From: Comamonas avium
GTDB lineage: Bacteria > Pseudomonadota > Gammaproteobacteria > Burkholderiales > Burkholderiaceae_C
Direction: 5' to 3'
Length of the DNA: 64,000 nucleotides
Assembly (NCBI RefSeq): GCF_014836675.1
Contig: NZ_JACSQK010000002.1
Span: 248,001-312,000 of the forward strand
Notes under the pieces: generated by a model
What the model was told of the DNA's origin: nothing
The model's database searches: none
The model's input: the letters and a program-made list of their open reading frames with translations, nothing else
Made by a program: the position numbers and the translations under genes
Shown here: positions 27,119 to 34,792 of the stretch, one piece after another
Layout of the letters: the number at the start of each line of letters is the position of its first letter
How positions within the stretch are numbered: the first letter of the stretch is position 1

Positions 27119-29407
27119 TTATTTGGCTGGAATGACGTTGCTGGAGGCCGGGGTGGTGCGTGCCGGGGCCGAGTGGCCCAGCACACCCTTGACCACCTGC
27201 CATGCCATAGCCAGTGCGCCCACAATGAAGACCACATCACCAAAGGTGCGCACCCAGCGCAGCGTTTCCAGCAGCGGCTGCTGCATGAAAGCTTCGCTGC
27301 GTGCCCACCACAGGCCTTCGCTCACGCTGGCGTGGAACTGCAGGACCCCAATCGGCAGCAAGCTGGTGGCAATCATCAGTACCAGACCACCGTTGAGGCA
27401 CCAGAAAGCGGTTTTCATCAGGCCTTCGCTGAAGGCCATCTGGGGGCGCACATAGCGCAGCACCATCAGGCTAAAGCCCAGCGCCAGGAAACCATACACA
27501 CCGAACAGGGCCGCATGGGCGTGCAGTGGCGTGGTGTTCAGGCCCTGCACGTAGTACAGGGAGATGGGCGGGTTGATCATGAAACCAAAGACGCCTGCGC
27601 CCAGCATGTTCCAGAAGGCCACAGCCACAAAGCACATCAGCGGCCACTTGAGTTGCTGCATCCACGGCGCACGGTCTTTGAGGCGCCAGTTCTCCCAGGC
27701 TTCATGGCCCAGCACGATCAGCGGCACCACTTCCAGCGCACTGAAGGCTGCACCCACGGCCATCACCGGGGTGGTGGTGCCTGCAAAGTACAGGTGGTGG
27801 AAGGTGCCGGGAATGCCCCCCAGCAGGAACAGCGAGGCCGAGGCCAGACTGGCTGTGGTGGCCATGCGGCGCGAGACCAGCCCCATGCTGGAGAACACAA
27901 AGGCCAGGCCAGTGGTGGCAAAGACTTCAAAGAAGCCCTCTACCCACAGGTGCACCACCCACCAGCGCCAGTACTCCATCACGGTCAGGCTGGTGCGCTC
28001 GCCGTAAAACAGCCCCGCACCGTAGAACAGGCCAATGGCACCGCACGAACAGGTCAGCAGGGCCAGCAGGTTTTTGTCTTCGCCATTGCGCGCCAGCAAT
28101 GCGGGCAGCACACCGCGCAGCATCAGCACCAGCCACAGCAGCATGCCCACCCATTTGAGGATCTGCCAGAAACGGCCCAGATCCACGTATTCATAGCCCT
28201 GGTGACCCAGCCAGAAGTTCCACTCTGCGGGCATGACCTGGGCAATCGCCAGGTAGTTGCCGACGAAAGAGCCGACGCAGACAAACACCAGCGCCCAGAA
28301 CAGCACGTCCACGCCCAGTTTCTGGAATTTCGGGTCTTTGCCGCCGTTGATGACGGGGGCCAGAAACAGGCCCAGCGCCAGAAAGCCCGTGGCAATCCAG
28401 AACAGTGCACTTTGAATGTGCCAGGTGCGGGTGAGTGAGTAGGGGAACCATTGCGATACGTCTACGCCATAGAATTCCTGCCCTTCCACGGTGTAGTGCG
28501 CGGTAAAGCCGCCCAGCATCACCTGAAAGACAAACAGCCCGACGACCAGCAGCAAATACTTGGCCAAGGCGCGTTGTGAGGGAGTCAGGGCAAAGCGCGT
28601 CAGCGGGTCTTGCACAGGTGCGGGGACTTCCTCGGTGTCCTGGTGGCGCAGGAATGACCAGCCCCACACCAGAAAGCCCACGCCTGCCAGCAAGATCACC
28701 ACGCTGGCAATCGACCAGACCACGTTCTCGCTGCTGGGCACGTTGCTGATCAGCGGTTCGTGCGGCCAGTTGTTGGTGTAGGTGACTTTGCTGTTGGGGC
28801 GCTCGGTGGCGGCGGCCCATGCTGTCCAGAAGAAGAACTTGGTCATCTGCGCGCGGCGCTCAGCGCTGGGCAGGGTGTTTTCCTTCATGGCAAAGCTCTC
28901 GCGGCTGCCGCGCAGGGCGGGCTCGTCCGAGAACAGTTGCTCGTAGTAGGTGGCAGTTTGTGCCATGGCCCGGGCACGGCGTTCGCTCACGGTCAGTGTG
29001 TCGTTGTCATCGACGCGGTTGTGGCGGTATTCGGCCTGCAGCTGTGCACGCAAAGCGGCTTGCTCGCCCACCCCCAGATCGGCATAGGCCTGTTTGTGGC
29101 GCTCTTGCGCGCCCAGCTCCAGCCACGCGGTCAGTTCGCGGTGCAGCCAGTCGGCAGTCCAGTCAGGGGCCTGGTAGGCACCGTGGCCCCAGATGGAGCC
29201 CAGCTGCATGCCGCCCACCGATTGCCAGGCGGTCTGGCCGTCAAGAATGTCTTCTTCGGTGAACAGCTTTTCGCCCTTTTCGGTGACCACATGGTCAGGG
29301 ATGGGCGGGGCTGCGCGGTAAATGTCGACACCCAGATAGCCCAGCAGCGCGAACATCACGATGCACATGCCAATGAGCGTGAACCAGTGTTTTTTATACG
29401 GACCCAT
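27119..29407 (-). CDS. norB: quinol-dependent nitric oxide reductase (qNOR)
   Basis: Inner-membrane haem-copper-oxidase relative that reduces 2 NO to N2O using quinol. Length 762 and an N-terminal extension (residues about 40-240, periplasmic, cytochrome-c-like fold without haem) fused to a 12-plus-helix NorB core mark the quinol type. The conserved haem b / b3 / non-haem iron histidines sit in TWHIQSALFW, VVHLWVEGFFEVFATT, GTFHHLYFAG and PLHAHAALFGVYG; Glu residues of the HLWVEGFFEVF segment are the known iron-site ligands. The ATG at 29405-29407 has GGGAGA upstream. Starts 22 bases after ric, so the genes are co-transcribed. Confidence 0.95.
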   Translation of the reverse strand: MGPYKKHWFTLIGMCIVMFALLGYLGVDIYRAAPPIPDHVVTEKGEKLFTEEDILDGQTAWQSVGGMQLGSIWGHGAYQAPDWTADWLHRELTAWLELGAQERHKQAYADLGVGEQAALRAQLQAEYRHNRVDDNDTLTVSERRARAMAQTATYYEQLFSDEPALRGSRESFAMKENTLPSAERRAQMTKFFFWTAWAAATERPNSKVTYTNNWPHEPLISNVPSSENVVWSIASVVILLAGVGFLVWGWSFLRHQDTEEVPAPVQDPLTRFALTPSQRALAKYLLLVVGLFVFQVMLGGFTAHYTVEGQEFYGVDVSQWFPYSLTRTWHIQSALFWIATGFLALGLFLAPVINGGKDPKFQKLGVDVLFWALVFVCVGSFVGNYLAIAQVMPAEWNFWLGHQGYEYVDLGRFWQILKWVGMLLWLVLMLRGVLPALLARNGEDKNLLALLTCSCGAIGLFYGAGLFYGERTSLTVMEYWRWWVVHLWVEGFFEVFATTGLAFVFSSMGLVSRRMATTASLASASLFLLGGIPGTFHHLYFAGTTTPVMAVGAAFSALEVVPLIVLGHEAWENWRLKDRAPWMQQLKWPLMCFVAVAFWNMLGAGVFGFMINPPISLYYVQGLNTTPLHAHAALFGVYGFLALGFSLMVLRYVRPQMAFSEGLMKTAFWCLNGGLVLMIATSLLPIGVLQFHASVSEGLWWARSEAFMQQPLLETLRWVRTFGDVVFIVGALAMAWQVVKGVLGHSAPARTTPASSNVIPAK

Positions 29408-29429
29408 GGTGTGGTCTCCCTCTGTGCAG

Positions 29430-30107
29430 TTACAGCACCTGCGCGGGCGCAAAGCGCTCGAACAGGATGTTGTTCTCGGTATGAATGTGGGCAATCAGGT
29501 CATCGCGAAAGCTGCGCAACCCGGTGTAGAGCGCGCGCCATGTGGTGCAGGCGTCGCGTGGGGTGGTGATGTTGTCGGTCAGCTCGGCCAGACGGCGCAG
29601 CTCGGTGCCGTGGTCATCGTGCTCAGAGCGCATGGCCGAAATGGGCATGCTGGCCATGCCTCCCTGCCCCCGCGTAATCATGGGAAACAGCACCATCTCT
29701 TCCTTGCGCATGTGGCTGTCCAGCTCTTGCGCCATGGCCTCCAGATGGTCGGCCAGGCCGTGGGGGCAGTCTTGGCGGTCGCCGTGGACATGTTCCACGC
29801 GGCGTGCCAGTCGAATCAGCTCGGGTAGTTGCTCGCGGTGTACAGCGTGATAGCGCACCAGCAGGTGCTCCACCAGTTGCGTGTCGCTGGCATCGCTCCA
29901 GTCTTGCTCAGGCTCTGCGGCGGCGCGCTGCTCCAGATTTTTCAGTGCATCCACCAGGGGGCGGGGATCAATGCCCAGGGTTTCGGTGGCCGTGCGCAGA
30001 CTGCGGTTGCCGGCGCAGCAAAAGTCCAGCTGGTGGGCATCGAACAGACCGGTGGCCCCGGGAATACGGCGGGCGAGCTGCCCCAATGATTGCTCCATGT
30101 AAGGCAT
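29430..30107 (-). CDS. ric: iron-sulfur cluster repair di-iron protein (RIC/ScdA; NorA-type)
   Basis: A 225-residue RIC-family protein. The N-terminal ScdA_N part has RIPGATGLFDAHQLDFCCAGN (residues about 13-33; Cys pair in DFCCAG), and the hemerythrin-like core has LLVRYHAVHREQLPEL, HMRKEEMVLFPMI and SEHDDHG, LIAHIHTENNILFERF for the di-iron ligands. It repairs NO- or oxidant-damaged Fe-S clusters; in Ralstonia eutropha the equivalent NorA is encoded just ahead of qNOR. The ATG at 30105-30107 has AGGAGA upstream. It is the second gene of the nirK operon, 114 bases after nirK, with a hairpin between. Confidence 0.9.
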   Translation of the reverse strand: MPYMEQSLGQLARRIPGATGLFDAHQLDFCCAGNRSLRTATETLGIDPRPLVDALKNLEQRAAAEPEQDWSDASDTQLVEHLLVRYHAVHREQLPELIRLARRVEHVHGDRQDCPHGLADHLEAMAQELDSHMRKEEMVLFPMITRGQGGMASMPISAMRSEHDDHGTELRRLAELTDNITTPRDACTTWRALYTGLRSFRDDLIAHIHTENNILFERFAPAQVL

Positions 30108-30170
30108 GGTGAATCTCCTAGAAAGTCGTGAAAAAAGCGGCCACAAGGGCGTGCTGTGTGCGGGGAGCTG

Positions 30171-30199
30171 GCCTTGCCAGAGTAGGTGTCTGGCAAGGC
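30171..30199 (-). promoter_or_regulatory. intercistronic hairpin between nirK and ric
   Basis: Perfect inverted repeat GCCTTGCCAGA / TCTGGCAAGGC (11 base pairs) around GTAGGTG, without a T-run. It lies 22 bases past the nirK stop. It may protect the nirK mRNA end or lower read-through into ric-norB; that is an inference. Confidence 0.55.
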
Positions 30200-30221
30200 G
30201 TGTGGTGGTGCGCTGGGTGCG

Positions 30222-31661
30222 TTACAGGGCGCTGGGCTTGTAGACGCCAGGGATGCCTTCGCCCGTGACTTCCAGCACGCCGACGGCGCCTTTGCCGGTG
30301 CGCGAGAGTGCATGGTCTACCAGCAGATAGCTGCCGGGGTAGTCCATCTTCAGCTCCACAATGGTGGCGCCGCCGGGGGCAACCACGGTGGTTTGCACGC
30401 TGTGCTTGATGGTGTTGAGTGCGGCTTCGCTGTAGACCTTGTCAAACACTTCGCCAATGATGTGGAACGAGGCAATCTTGTTGGGCCCGCCCACACCGAA
30501 ATAGATGCGCACGGTCTCACCCACCTTGGCCTGCATCTTGTGCGTCTTGCTCAAGGCTCCGACCGCACCGTTGAACACGTAGTAGGTGGGCAGCTCATCG
30601 GACATTCTTTGCAGGTCCACGTCCTGGTGCACCTTGGCACCAATGGGGCGCTGTGTGTACATGTCGCCTTGCATCACATAGAACTCGCGGTCTACCTTGG
30701 GCAGGCCTTGTTCGGGCTCGACCAGAATCATTCCGTACATGCCTGCAGCAATGTGCTGTGGCACCAGCGGTGTAGCGCAGTGGTACACAAACAGGCCTGC
30801 GTGCATGGCCTTGAAGGTGATGGTTTTTTCTTGGCCGGGTGCAACCTGGGTGTGCTCGCCCCCTCCGTGCCCGCCTGTTACGGCATGCAGGTCGATGGAG
30901 TGGATGGCCTTGCTGTCCTTGGCATTGGCCAGTGTCAGCTCAATGGTGTCGCCCACCCGCGCACGCAGCATGGGGCCGGGGACCTGGCGGTTGAAGGTCC
31001 AGTAAGTAAAACTGGTGTCGTCATCCAGCTTGCCGGACAGCTCCACCGTCTCCAGGCGCACCTTCTGTACTTGCGGGGCATGCGCCGCAATGGGAGGTGG
31101 CAACTGGGTGGGGCTGGCCGAGATATCAACCGCCGTGGGGTCTGCGCCCTTTTGCGGCACGGTGATGGGTGTGTACAGCGCTAAAGCCGCATCGCTGGAG
31201 GTGCTGCTGGCAGATTTGGCTGGCTGTGATTTGCCCGTGACCTGAATGGTGCCAAACATGCCGACCTGGCGGTGCCCGGGGATGGAGCAGTAGTACTGAA
31301 ACTCACCCGCCTGCGAGGCCGTGAAACGTACGCGCTGTGTGCCCTTGCCGCTGAACTTGGGCGATGCCACGCCCAGCTCGTCAATGCGCAAATCATGCTC
31401 GGCACCTTCTCCGCTGGCCAGCTCGATTTCGACGGTGTCACCCACTGCCACGGTCAGCGTGGGGTTGGCAACGCCTTTGTCATCCACGTAGACCATCTTG
31501 CCGTCCACCACATTGGTGTGCAGCACAAAGCGCTTGACGCTTTGCTGGGCGCTGGCGGAGGTGCCCGCCTTTTGGGGGGCTGCTTGCAGGGTGGGGGCAA
31601 TACCAGACAGGGTCAGCGCGCAGATGGCTAGAGAGAGGGTGCGCAATGTGGGCTGTTTCAT
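30222..31661 (-). CDS. nirK: copper nitrite reductase with N-terminal cupredoxin domain
   Basis: Periplasmic NirK reducing nitrite to NO. Signal peptide residues 1-27. Residues about 45-142 form an extra cupredoxin domain with an intact type-1 copper set: His89, Cys125, His130, Met135 (EHDL; YYCSIPGHRQVGM). The NirK core (about 180-479) has type-1 ligands His254, Cys295, His303, Met308; type-2 ligands His259, His294, His450; and catalytic Asp257 and His400 (ASFHIIGEVFDKVY). The short CATPLVPQHIAAGM loop and VEPEQGLPKVDREFYVMQGD are class II (AniA-like). An N-terminal cupredoxin extension is known from Hyphomicrobium NirK. First gene of the operon ending with hemerythrin, preceded by sigma-54 and NorR-type sites. 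Confidence 0.95.
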   Translation of the reverse strand: MKQPTLRTLSLAICALTLSGIAPTLQAAPQKAGTSASAQQSVKRFVLHTNVVDGKMVYVDDKGVANPTLTVAVGDTVEIELASGEGAEHDLRIDELGVASPKFSGKGTQRVRFTASQAGEFQYYCSIPGHRQVGMFGTIQVTGKSQPAKSASSTSSDAALALYTPITVPQKGADPTAVDISASPTQLPPPIAAHAPQVQKVRLETVELSGKLDDDTSFTYWTFNRQVPGPMLRARVGDTIELTLANAKDSKAIHSIDLHAVTGGHGGGEHTQVAPGQEKTITFKAMHAGLFVYHCATPLVPQHIAAGMYGMILVEPEQGLPKVDREFYVMQGDMYTQRPIGAKVHQDVDLQRMSDELPTYYVFNGAVGALSKTHKMQAKVGETVRIYFGVGGPNKIASFHIIGEVFDKVYSEAALNTIKHSVQTTVVAPGGATIVELKMDYPGSYLLVDHALSRTGKGAVGVLEVTGEGIPGVYKPSAL

Positions 31662-31711
31662 GGTTGTGGGCTCCAGTGAGTGAGGGCGGGTTTGCCGTCA
31701 CTTCTCACTAC

Positions 31712-31726
31712 GCACAGAACAGGCCA
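31712..31726 (-). promoter_or_regulatory. candidate sigma-54 promoter of nirK-ric-norB
   Basis: Minus-strand TGGCCT-N5-GTGC has the invariant GG and GC spaced by ten bases, as in the -24/-12 class. Predicted transcription start about 31700, some 40 bases ahead of the nirK ATG; the three NorR-type sites then lie about 66-123 bases upstream, the usual activator distance. Pattern match, not tested. Confidence 0.55.
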
Positions 31727-31751
31727 GAAAAAATCAAAATAAAAACAAGTG

Positions 31752-31765
31752 TTTACCCAGATCAA
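31752..31765. promoter_or_regulatory. FNR-like box in the nirK/norR region
   Basis: TTTAC-CCAG-ATCAA matches the right half of the TTGAT-N4-ATCAA consensus fully and the left half partly. Possible FNR/DNR-type input; weak. Confidence 0.3.
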
Positions 31766-31778
31766 GGTCATAACTACC
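31766..31778. promoter_or_regulatory. NorR-type binding site 1
   Basis: GGT-CATAACT-ACC fits the GGT-N7-ACC consensus described for R. eutropha NorR. First of three in the nirK-norR divergent region. Confidence 0.65.
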
Positions 31779-31790
31779 CGATCCAGTTAG

Positions 31791-31803
31791 GGTGAAAACA
31801 ACC
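31791..31803. promoter_or_regulatory. NorR-type binding site 2
   Basis: GGT-GAAAACA-ACC, second GGT-N7-ACC site; centre 25 bases from site 1. Confidence 0.65.
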
Positions 31804-31810
31804 TTAGAAA

Positions 31811-31823
31811 GGTGATTTTCACC
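31811..31823. promoter_or_regulatory. NorR-type binding site 3
   Basis: GGT-GATTTTC-ACC, third GGT-N7-ACC site; centre 20 bases from site 2. It ends one base before the norR ATG and includes part of its ribosome-binding site, which suggests autorepression. Confidence 0.65.
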
Positions 31824-33365
31824 ATGAACCCCTTGCACGCGTTATTGCTGACCGACCTTGCCATGGAGCTGCCCATGGCCGTACGTCTGCAGCGTTTGGT
31901 AGAGCTGTTGCGCATGCAGTTTGGCTGCGGTGCTGTGGCACTTTTGAGTCTGGACAGTGAGACCAGCAGCCTGCGGCCTGTGGCGGTGGACGGCTTGTCC
32001 AGCGATGCCGTCGGGCGGCGTTTTCCGATTGCAGAGCACCCCCGTCTGGCCACCTTGCTCCAGCGGGCTGGCGAGGTGGTGCGCTTTCCGCATGACAGCA
32101 AGCTGCCTGACCCCTACGACGGTCTGGTGATCGAGCAACCGGGCCAGCCACTGGATGTGCATGACTGCATGGGCGTAGCGCTGGAGGTGGAGGGCCAGTG
32201 CTGGGGCGTACTGACGCTGGACGCGCTGACGGTGGGCACCTTTGAGGGCAAGGCCATCCGAGAGCTGGAGCAGCTGGTGCTGGTGATTGAAGCAGCCGTG
32301 CGCGTGACGCGCCTGGAGACCGCGCTGCGCGGTGTGCGCCAATCGGCAGGGGCGGTAGAGGAAGGCATAGCCTCGCGCCCCGAGGGTGAAATCATCGGGC
32401 AAAGCAAGCCCTTGCTGCACTTGCTGCAAGAGCTGCAAGTGGTGGCCGACACCGAATTGCCCGTGCTGCTGCTGGGCGAAACCGGTGTGGGCAAGGAGCT
32501 GTTTGCACGGCGGCTGCACCAGATGTCGCGCCGCAGCGGCAAACCGCTGGTGCACGTCAACTGCGCGGCGTTGCCTGAGGCCCTGGCTGAAAGCGAATTG
32601 TTTGGCCATGTGCGTGGTGCTTTTTCAGGAGCCATTGCCGAGCGCGCAGGTCGCTTTGAGGCCGCAGAAGGCGGCACGCTGTTTCTGGATGAGGTGGGCG
32701 AGCTGCCCCTGTCCATTCAGGCCAAGCTGCTGCGGGCCTTGCAAAACGGAGAGATTCAGCGGCTGGGCGCAGACCGCCCGCGCAAGGTGAATGTGCGCAT
32801 CATTGCGGCCACCAACCGCAACCTGAAAGAGCGCGTGCAGGAAGGCAGTTTCCGTGCAGATCTGTACCACCGTCTTTCGGTCTACCCCGTGCCGATTCCG
32901 CCACTGCGTGAGCGTGGCAACGATGTGCTGCTGCTGGCCGGATTCTTTCTGGAACTCAACCGTGCGCGTCTGGGCTTGCGCAGCTTGCGCCTGTCGGTGG
33001 CGGCAGAAGATGCGCTGCACCGCTATGCATGGCCGGGCAATGTGCGCGAGTTGGAGCACGTGGTCAGCCGTGCAGCACTCAAAGCACTGAGCCATGGTGC
33101 ACAGCGCAGTGACATTGTGACGCTGGAGGCAGACTGGCTGGGGCTGGATGTTCAGCCATTACCAATGGCCGCCACGGTGTTGCACGCGCCCATGCTGGCC
33201 CCCGCCCCTTCCATGCGCGCCGTGGTGGACAGCGCGCAGCGCGAGGCCATTCGCTGGGCGCTGGATGCCCACCGGGGGCAGTGGGCACAGGCGGCCCGTT
33301 CTCTGGATGTAGACCCCAGCAATCTGCACAAGCTGGCCAAACGGCTGGGGCTCAAGACTGCCTAG
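31824..33365 (+). CDS. norR: nitric oxide-responsive sigma-54 activator NorR
   Basis: Transcription activator of 513 residues. An N-terminal GAF domain (about 15-160) senses NO through iron in known NorR proteins; the AAA+ domain (about 190-420) carries Walker A GETGVGKE (218-225), the sigma-54 contact loop GAFSGA (265-270), Walker B TLFLDEVGE (about 285-293) and YAWPGNVRELEHV; the Fis-type HTH (about 465-513) ends SLDVDPSNLHKLAKRLGL. The loop has Ser where GAFTGA is standard. The ATG at 31824 follows AGAAAGG; a GTG four codons earlier is possible. Divergent from nirK. NO should relieve GAF repression and activate the sigma-54 promoter. Confidence 0.93.
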   Translation: MNPLHALLLTDLAMELPMAVRLQRLVELLRMQFGCGAVALLSLDSETSSLRPVAVDGLSSDAVGRRFPIAEHPRLATLLQRAGEVVRFPHDSKLPDPYDGLVIEQPGQPLDVHDCMGVALEVEGQCWGVLTLDALTVGTFEGKAIRELEQLVLVIEAAVRVTRLETALRGVRQSAGAVEEGIASRPEGEIIGQSKPLLHLLQELQVVADTELPVLLLGETGVGKELFARRLHQMSRRSGKPLVHVNCAALPEALAESELFGHVRGAFSGAIAERAGRFEAAEGGTLFLDEVGELPLSIQAKLLRALQNGEIQRLGADRPRKVNVRIIAATNRNLKERVQEGSFRADLYHRLSVYPVPIPPLRERGNDVLLLAGFFLELNRARLGLRSLRLSVAAEDALHRYAWPGNVRELEHVVSRAALKALSHGAQRSDIVTLEADWLGLDVQPLPMAATVLHAPMLAPAPSMRAVVDSAQREAIRWALDAHRGQWAQAARSLDVDPSNLHKLAKRLGLKTA

Positions 33366-33395
33366 TCTCTGGCGAAGCTGCCACGCACTATTTAT

Positions 33396-33485
33396 AAAAG
33401 GAGCTGCATTCGCATGACTGGCTTATGTTTCAGATATAAAAGATGCTTAAACATATAGCCCGTAAGCGATAGCAGCTATTTTTTT
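33396..33485. repeat. dispersed palindromic repeat
   Basis: Left part AAAAGGAGCTGCATTCGC (33396-33413) and right part AAGCGATAGCAGCTATTTTTTT (33464-33485) are imperfect inverted copies with an AT-rich centre. Sits between the 3' ends of the convergent norR and hydratase genes and may also end transcription. Confidence 0.5.
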
Positions 33486-33515
33486 AATATTTCTTGGTTC
33501 TGTCTTGCCGCAAGT

Positions 33516-34466
33516 TCAGAACTGCCAGCGCAACGTACCCAGCCCGTCAAAGCTGACGGTGACCAGATCACCGGCCTGTACTTCGGGGCAGCCCGTCCAG
33601 GTGCCGGTGGTCACCACCGTGCCTGCGGTGACCGTGCCGTAGTGCTGGGTGACGTGCTGCAGCCATGCCGCCAGCAGCCATGTGGGGTCTTGCAGGCTGT
33701 GGGTGCCTGTAAAGCTTTGCACGGCGCCATCGTTGACTTGCAGCGTGCACGTTTGCAGGCTCCAGTCGTGCTGGCGCAGTGGGGCAAAGTCTTGCCAGTC
33801 GCTGATGGCTAAACCACCATGGCACTGGCCGTCTGCCAGCAGCGTCAGCGCGGGTGCAAGGGTGCCTTCGCGCCAGCGGCTGTCCACAAACTCAATGGCC
33901 ACGGCGCAGGCATCGACCAGTGCGCGCGCGGTCTCGGGAGTCAGCGCTGCGGCCTGCTCGGCAGTGACATCCTGGCCCAAGCGCAGCGCAATCTCGCCTT
34001 CAATGCCGCGCAGGCTAAACACGGTGGCAGGTGGTGTAGCGGCGGTGGCGCTGGCTTGCACGCCGGGCTCTGGTAGCGGAGCGTGAATCAACGCCGCCGC
34101 ACGGCTGGGTCCGCCTGATTTCCAGTAACGCGGCACGCTGCCAGCCGGCCACCACTTGCGCGCAATGGCCAAGGCGTTTTGTACGGCCCGTGCGTCTGCT
34201 GCATCGCGCAGCATGTAGGCCACATCTGCACCGTGCGCCACACGCTCGCCCAGCTTGCGGGACCACCACAGTGCATCGGCGATGGAGTAGGCGTCCTCAG
34301 GCAAGTCCGGGGCCACCTTGGGCCAGTCGGGCAGGATGTCCTCAGGGTCATCTTTGGCCAGCAGGCTCAAACCCAGTGGCGGCTGGTTGGCAAAAGGCGA
34401 AGGGGCCGTGGAGCAAGCGCCCTGGGCGCAATCTTTTTCGGAATGGGTCGACATGGGGGCAATCAT
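33516..34466 (-). CDS. 2-keto-4-pentenoate hydratase/fumarylacetoacetase-like protein
   Basis: A 316-residue protein of the hydratase/fumarylacetoacetate-hydrolase superfamily. Recognisable core segments are FSLRGIEGEIALRLGQDV (about 150-167), ACAVAIEFVDSRWREG (about 190-205), and the final GTWTGCPEVQAGDLVTVSFDGLGTL, where metal-coordinating acidic residues lie in the GIEGEIA and EFVDSR segments. Such enzymes hydrate or cleave keto-acids from aromatic degradation; no ring-cleavage genes are near, so the substrate is open. The start is uncertain: MIAPMS or MSTHSE four codons later; neither has a clear ribosome-binding site. Confidence 0.75.
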   Translation of the reverse strand: MIAPMSTHSEKDCAQGACSTAPSPFANQPPLGLSLLAKDDPEDILPDWPKVAPDLPEDAYSIADALWWSRKLGERVAHGADVAYMLRDAADARAVQNALAIARKWWPAGSVPRYWKSGGPSRAAALIHAPLPEPGVQASATAATPPATVFSLRGIEGEIALRLGQDVTAEQAAALTPETARALVDACAVAIEFVDSRWREGTLAPALTLLADGQCHGGLAISDWQDFAPLRQHDWSLQTCTLQVNDGAVQSFTGTHSLQDPTWLLAAWLQHVTQHYGTVTAGTVVTTGTWTGCPEVQAGDLVTVSFDGLGTLRWQF

Positions 34467-34792
34467 GGCAAATTCATGCCGTTGAGCAGCGTGAAGGGGC
34501 GTGTGACCGCACAGGGCAGGCGGATTCCCTTGAGCAAGTCATGGGCTTGTGCAGCCATGGCGCTGTGGTCAAGCATGGGGCGTGATTTTTTCTTTTTGCA
34601 GATGTGTGAATAATGGCTGAGAAATCACGATAAATAGCGATGAAATACGTGAACTTGCATGGTTATGCGTGAAATTTATAACTATGCAAACAAGCGGCCT
34701 TGGACAGTTGAACGCTGGCTGCGTACGCTGGAACCAGCTGATCAAGGCACGCTAGTCGAGCCATTTGATCGCACTACTTTTTTGAGGTTCTT
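34467..34792. other. divergent promoter region between hydratase and gdhA
   Basis: About 325 bases. It becomes AT-rich from about 34600 to 34690, with a candidate promoter at 34655-34682 and a GCAT-GGTT-ATGC palindrome inside it. No coding sequence supported. Confidence 0.5.
34655..34682 (+). promoter_or_regulatory. candidate sigma-70 promoter of gdhA
   Basis: TTGCAT (34655-34660) and TATAAC (34677-34682) with 16 bases between, some 110 bases ahead of gdhA. The spacer contains the GCAT-N4-ATGC palindrome. Confidence 0.45.

Noticed and set aside
26921-28438. A 505-codon plus-strand frame over norB.
   Set aside because: Antisense to the clear qNOR gene; composition (His, Gln, Ala) and lack of motifs mark it as a shadow.
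31752-31765. FNR box as the main nirK control.
   Set aside because: Only one half matches well and its distance from the predicted start is not the usual -41; kept as weak.
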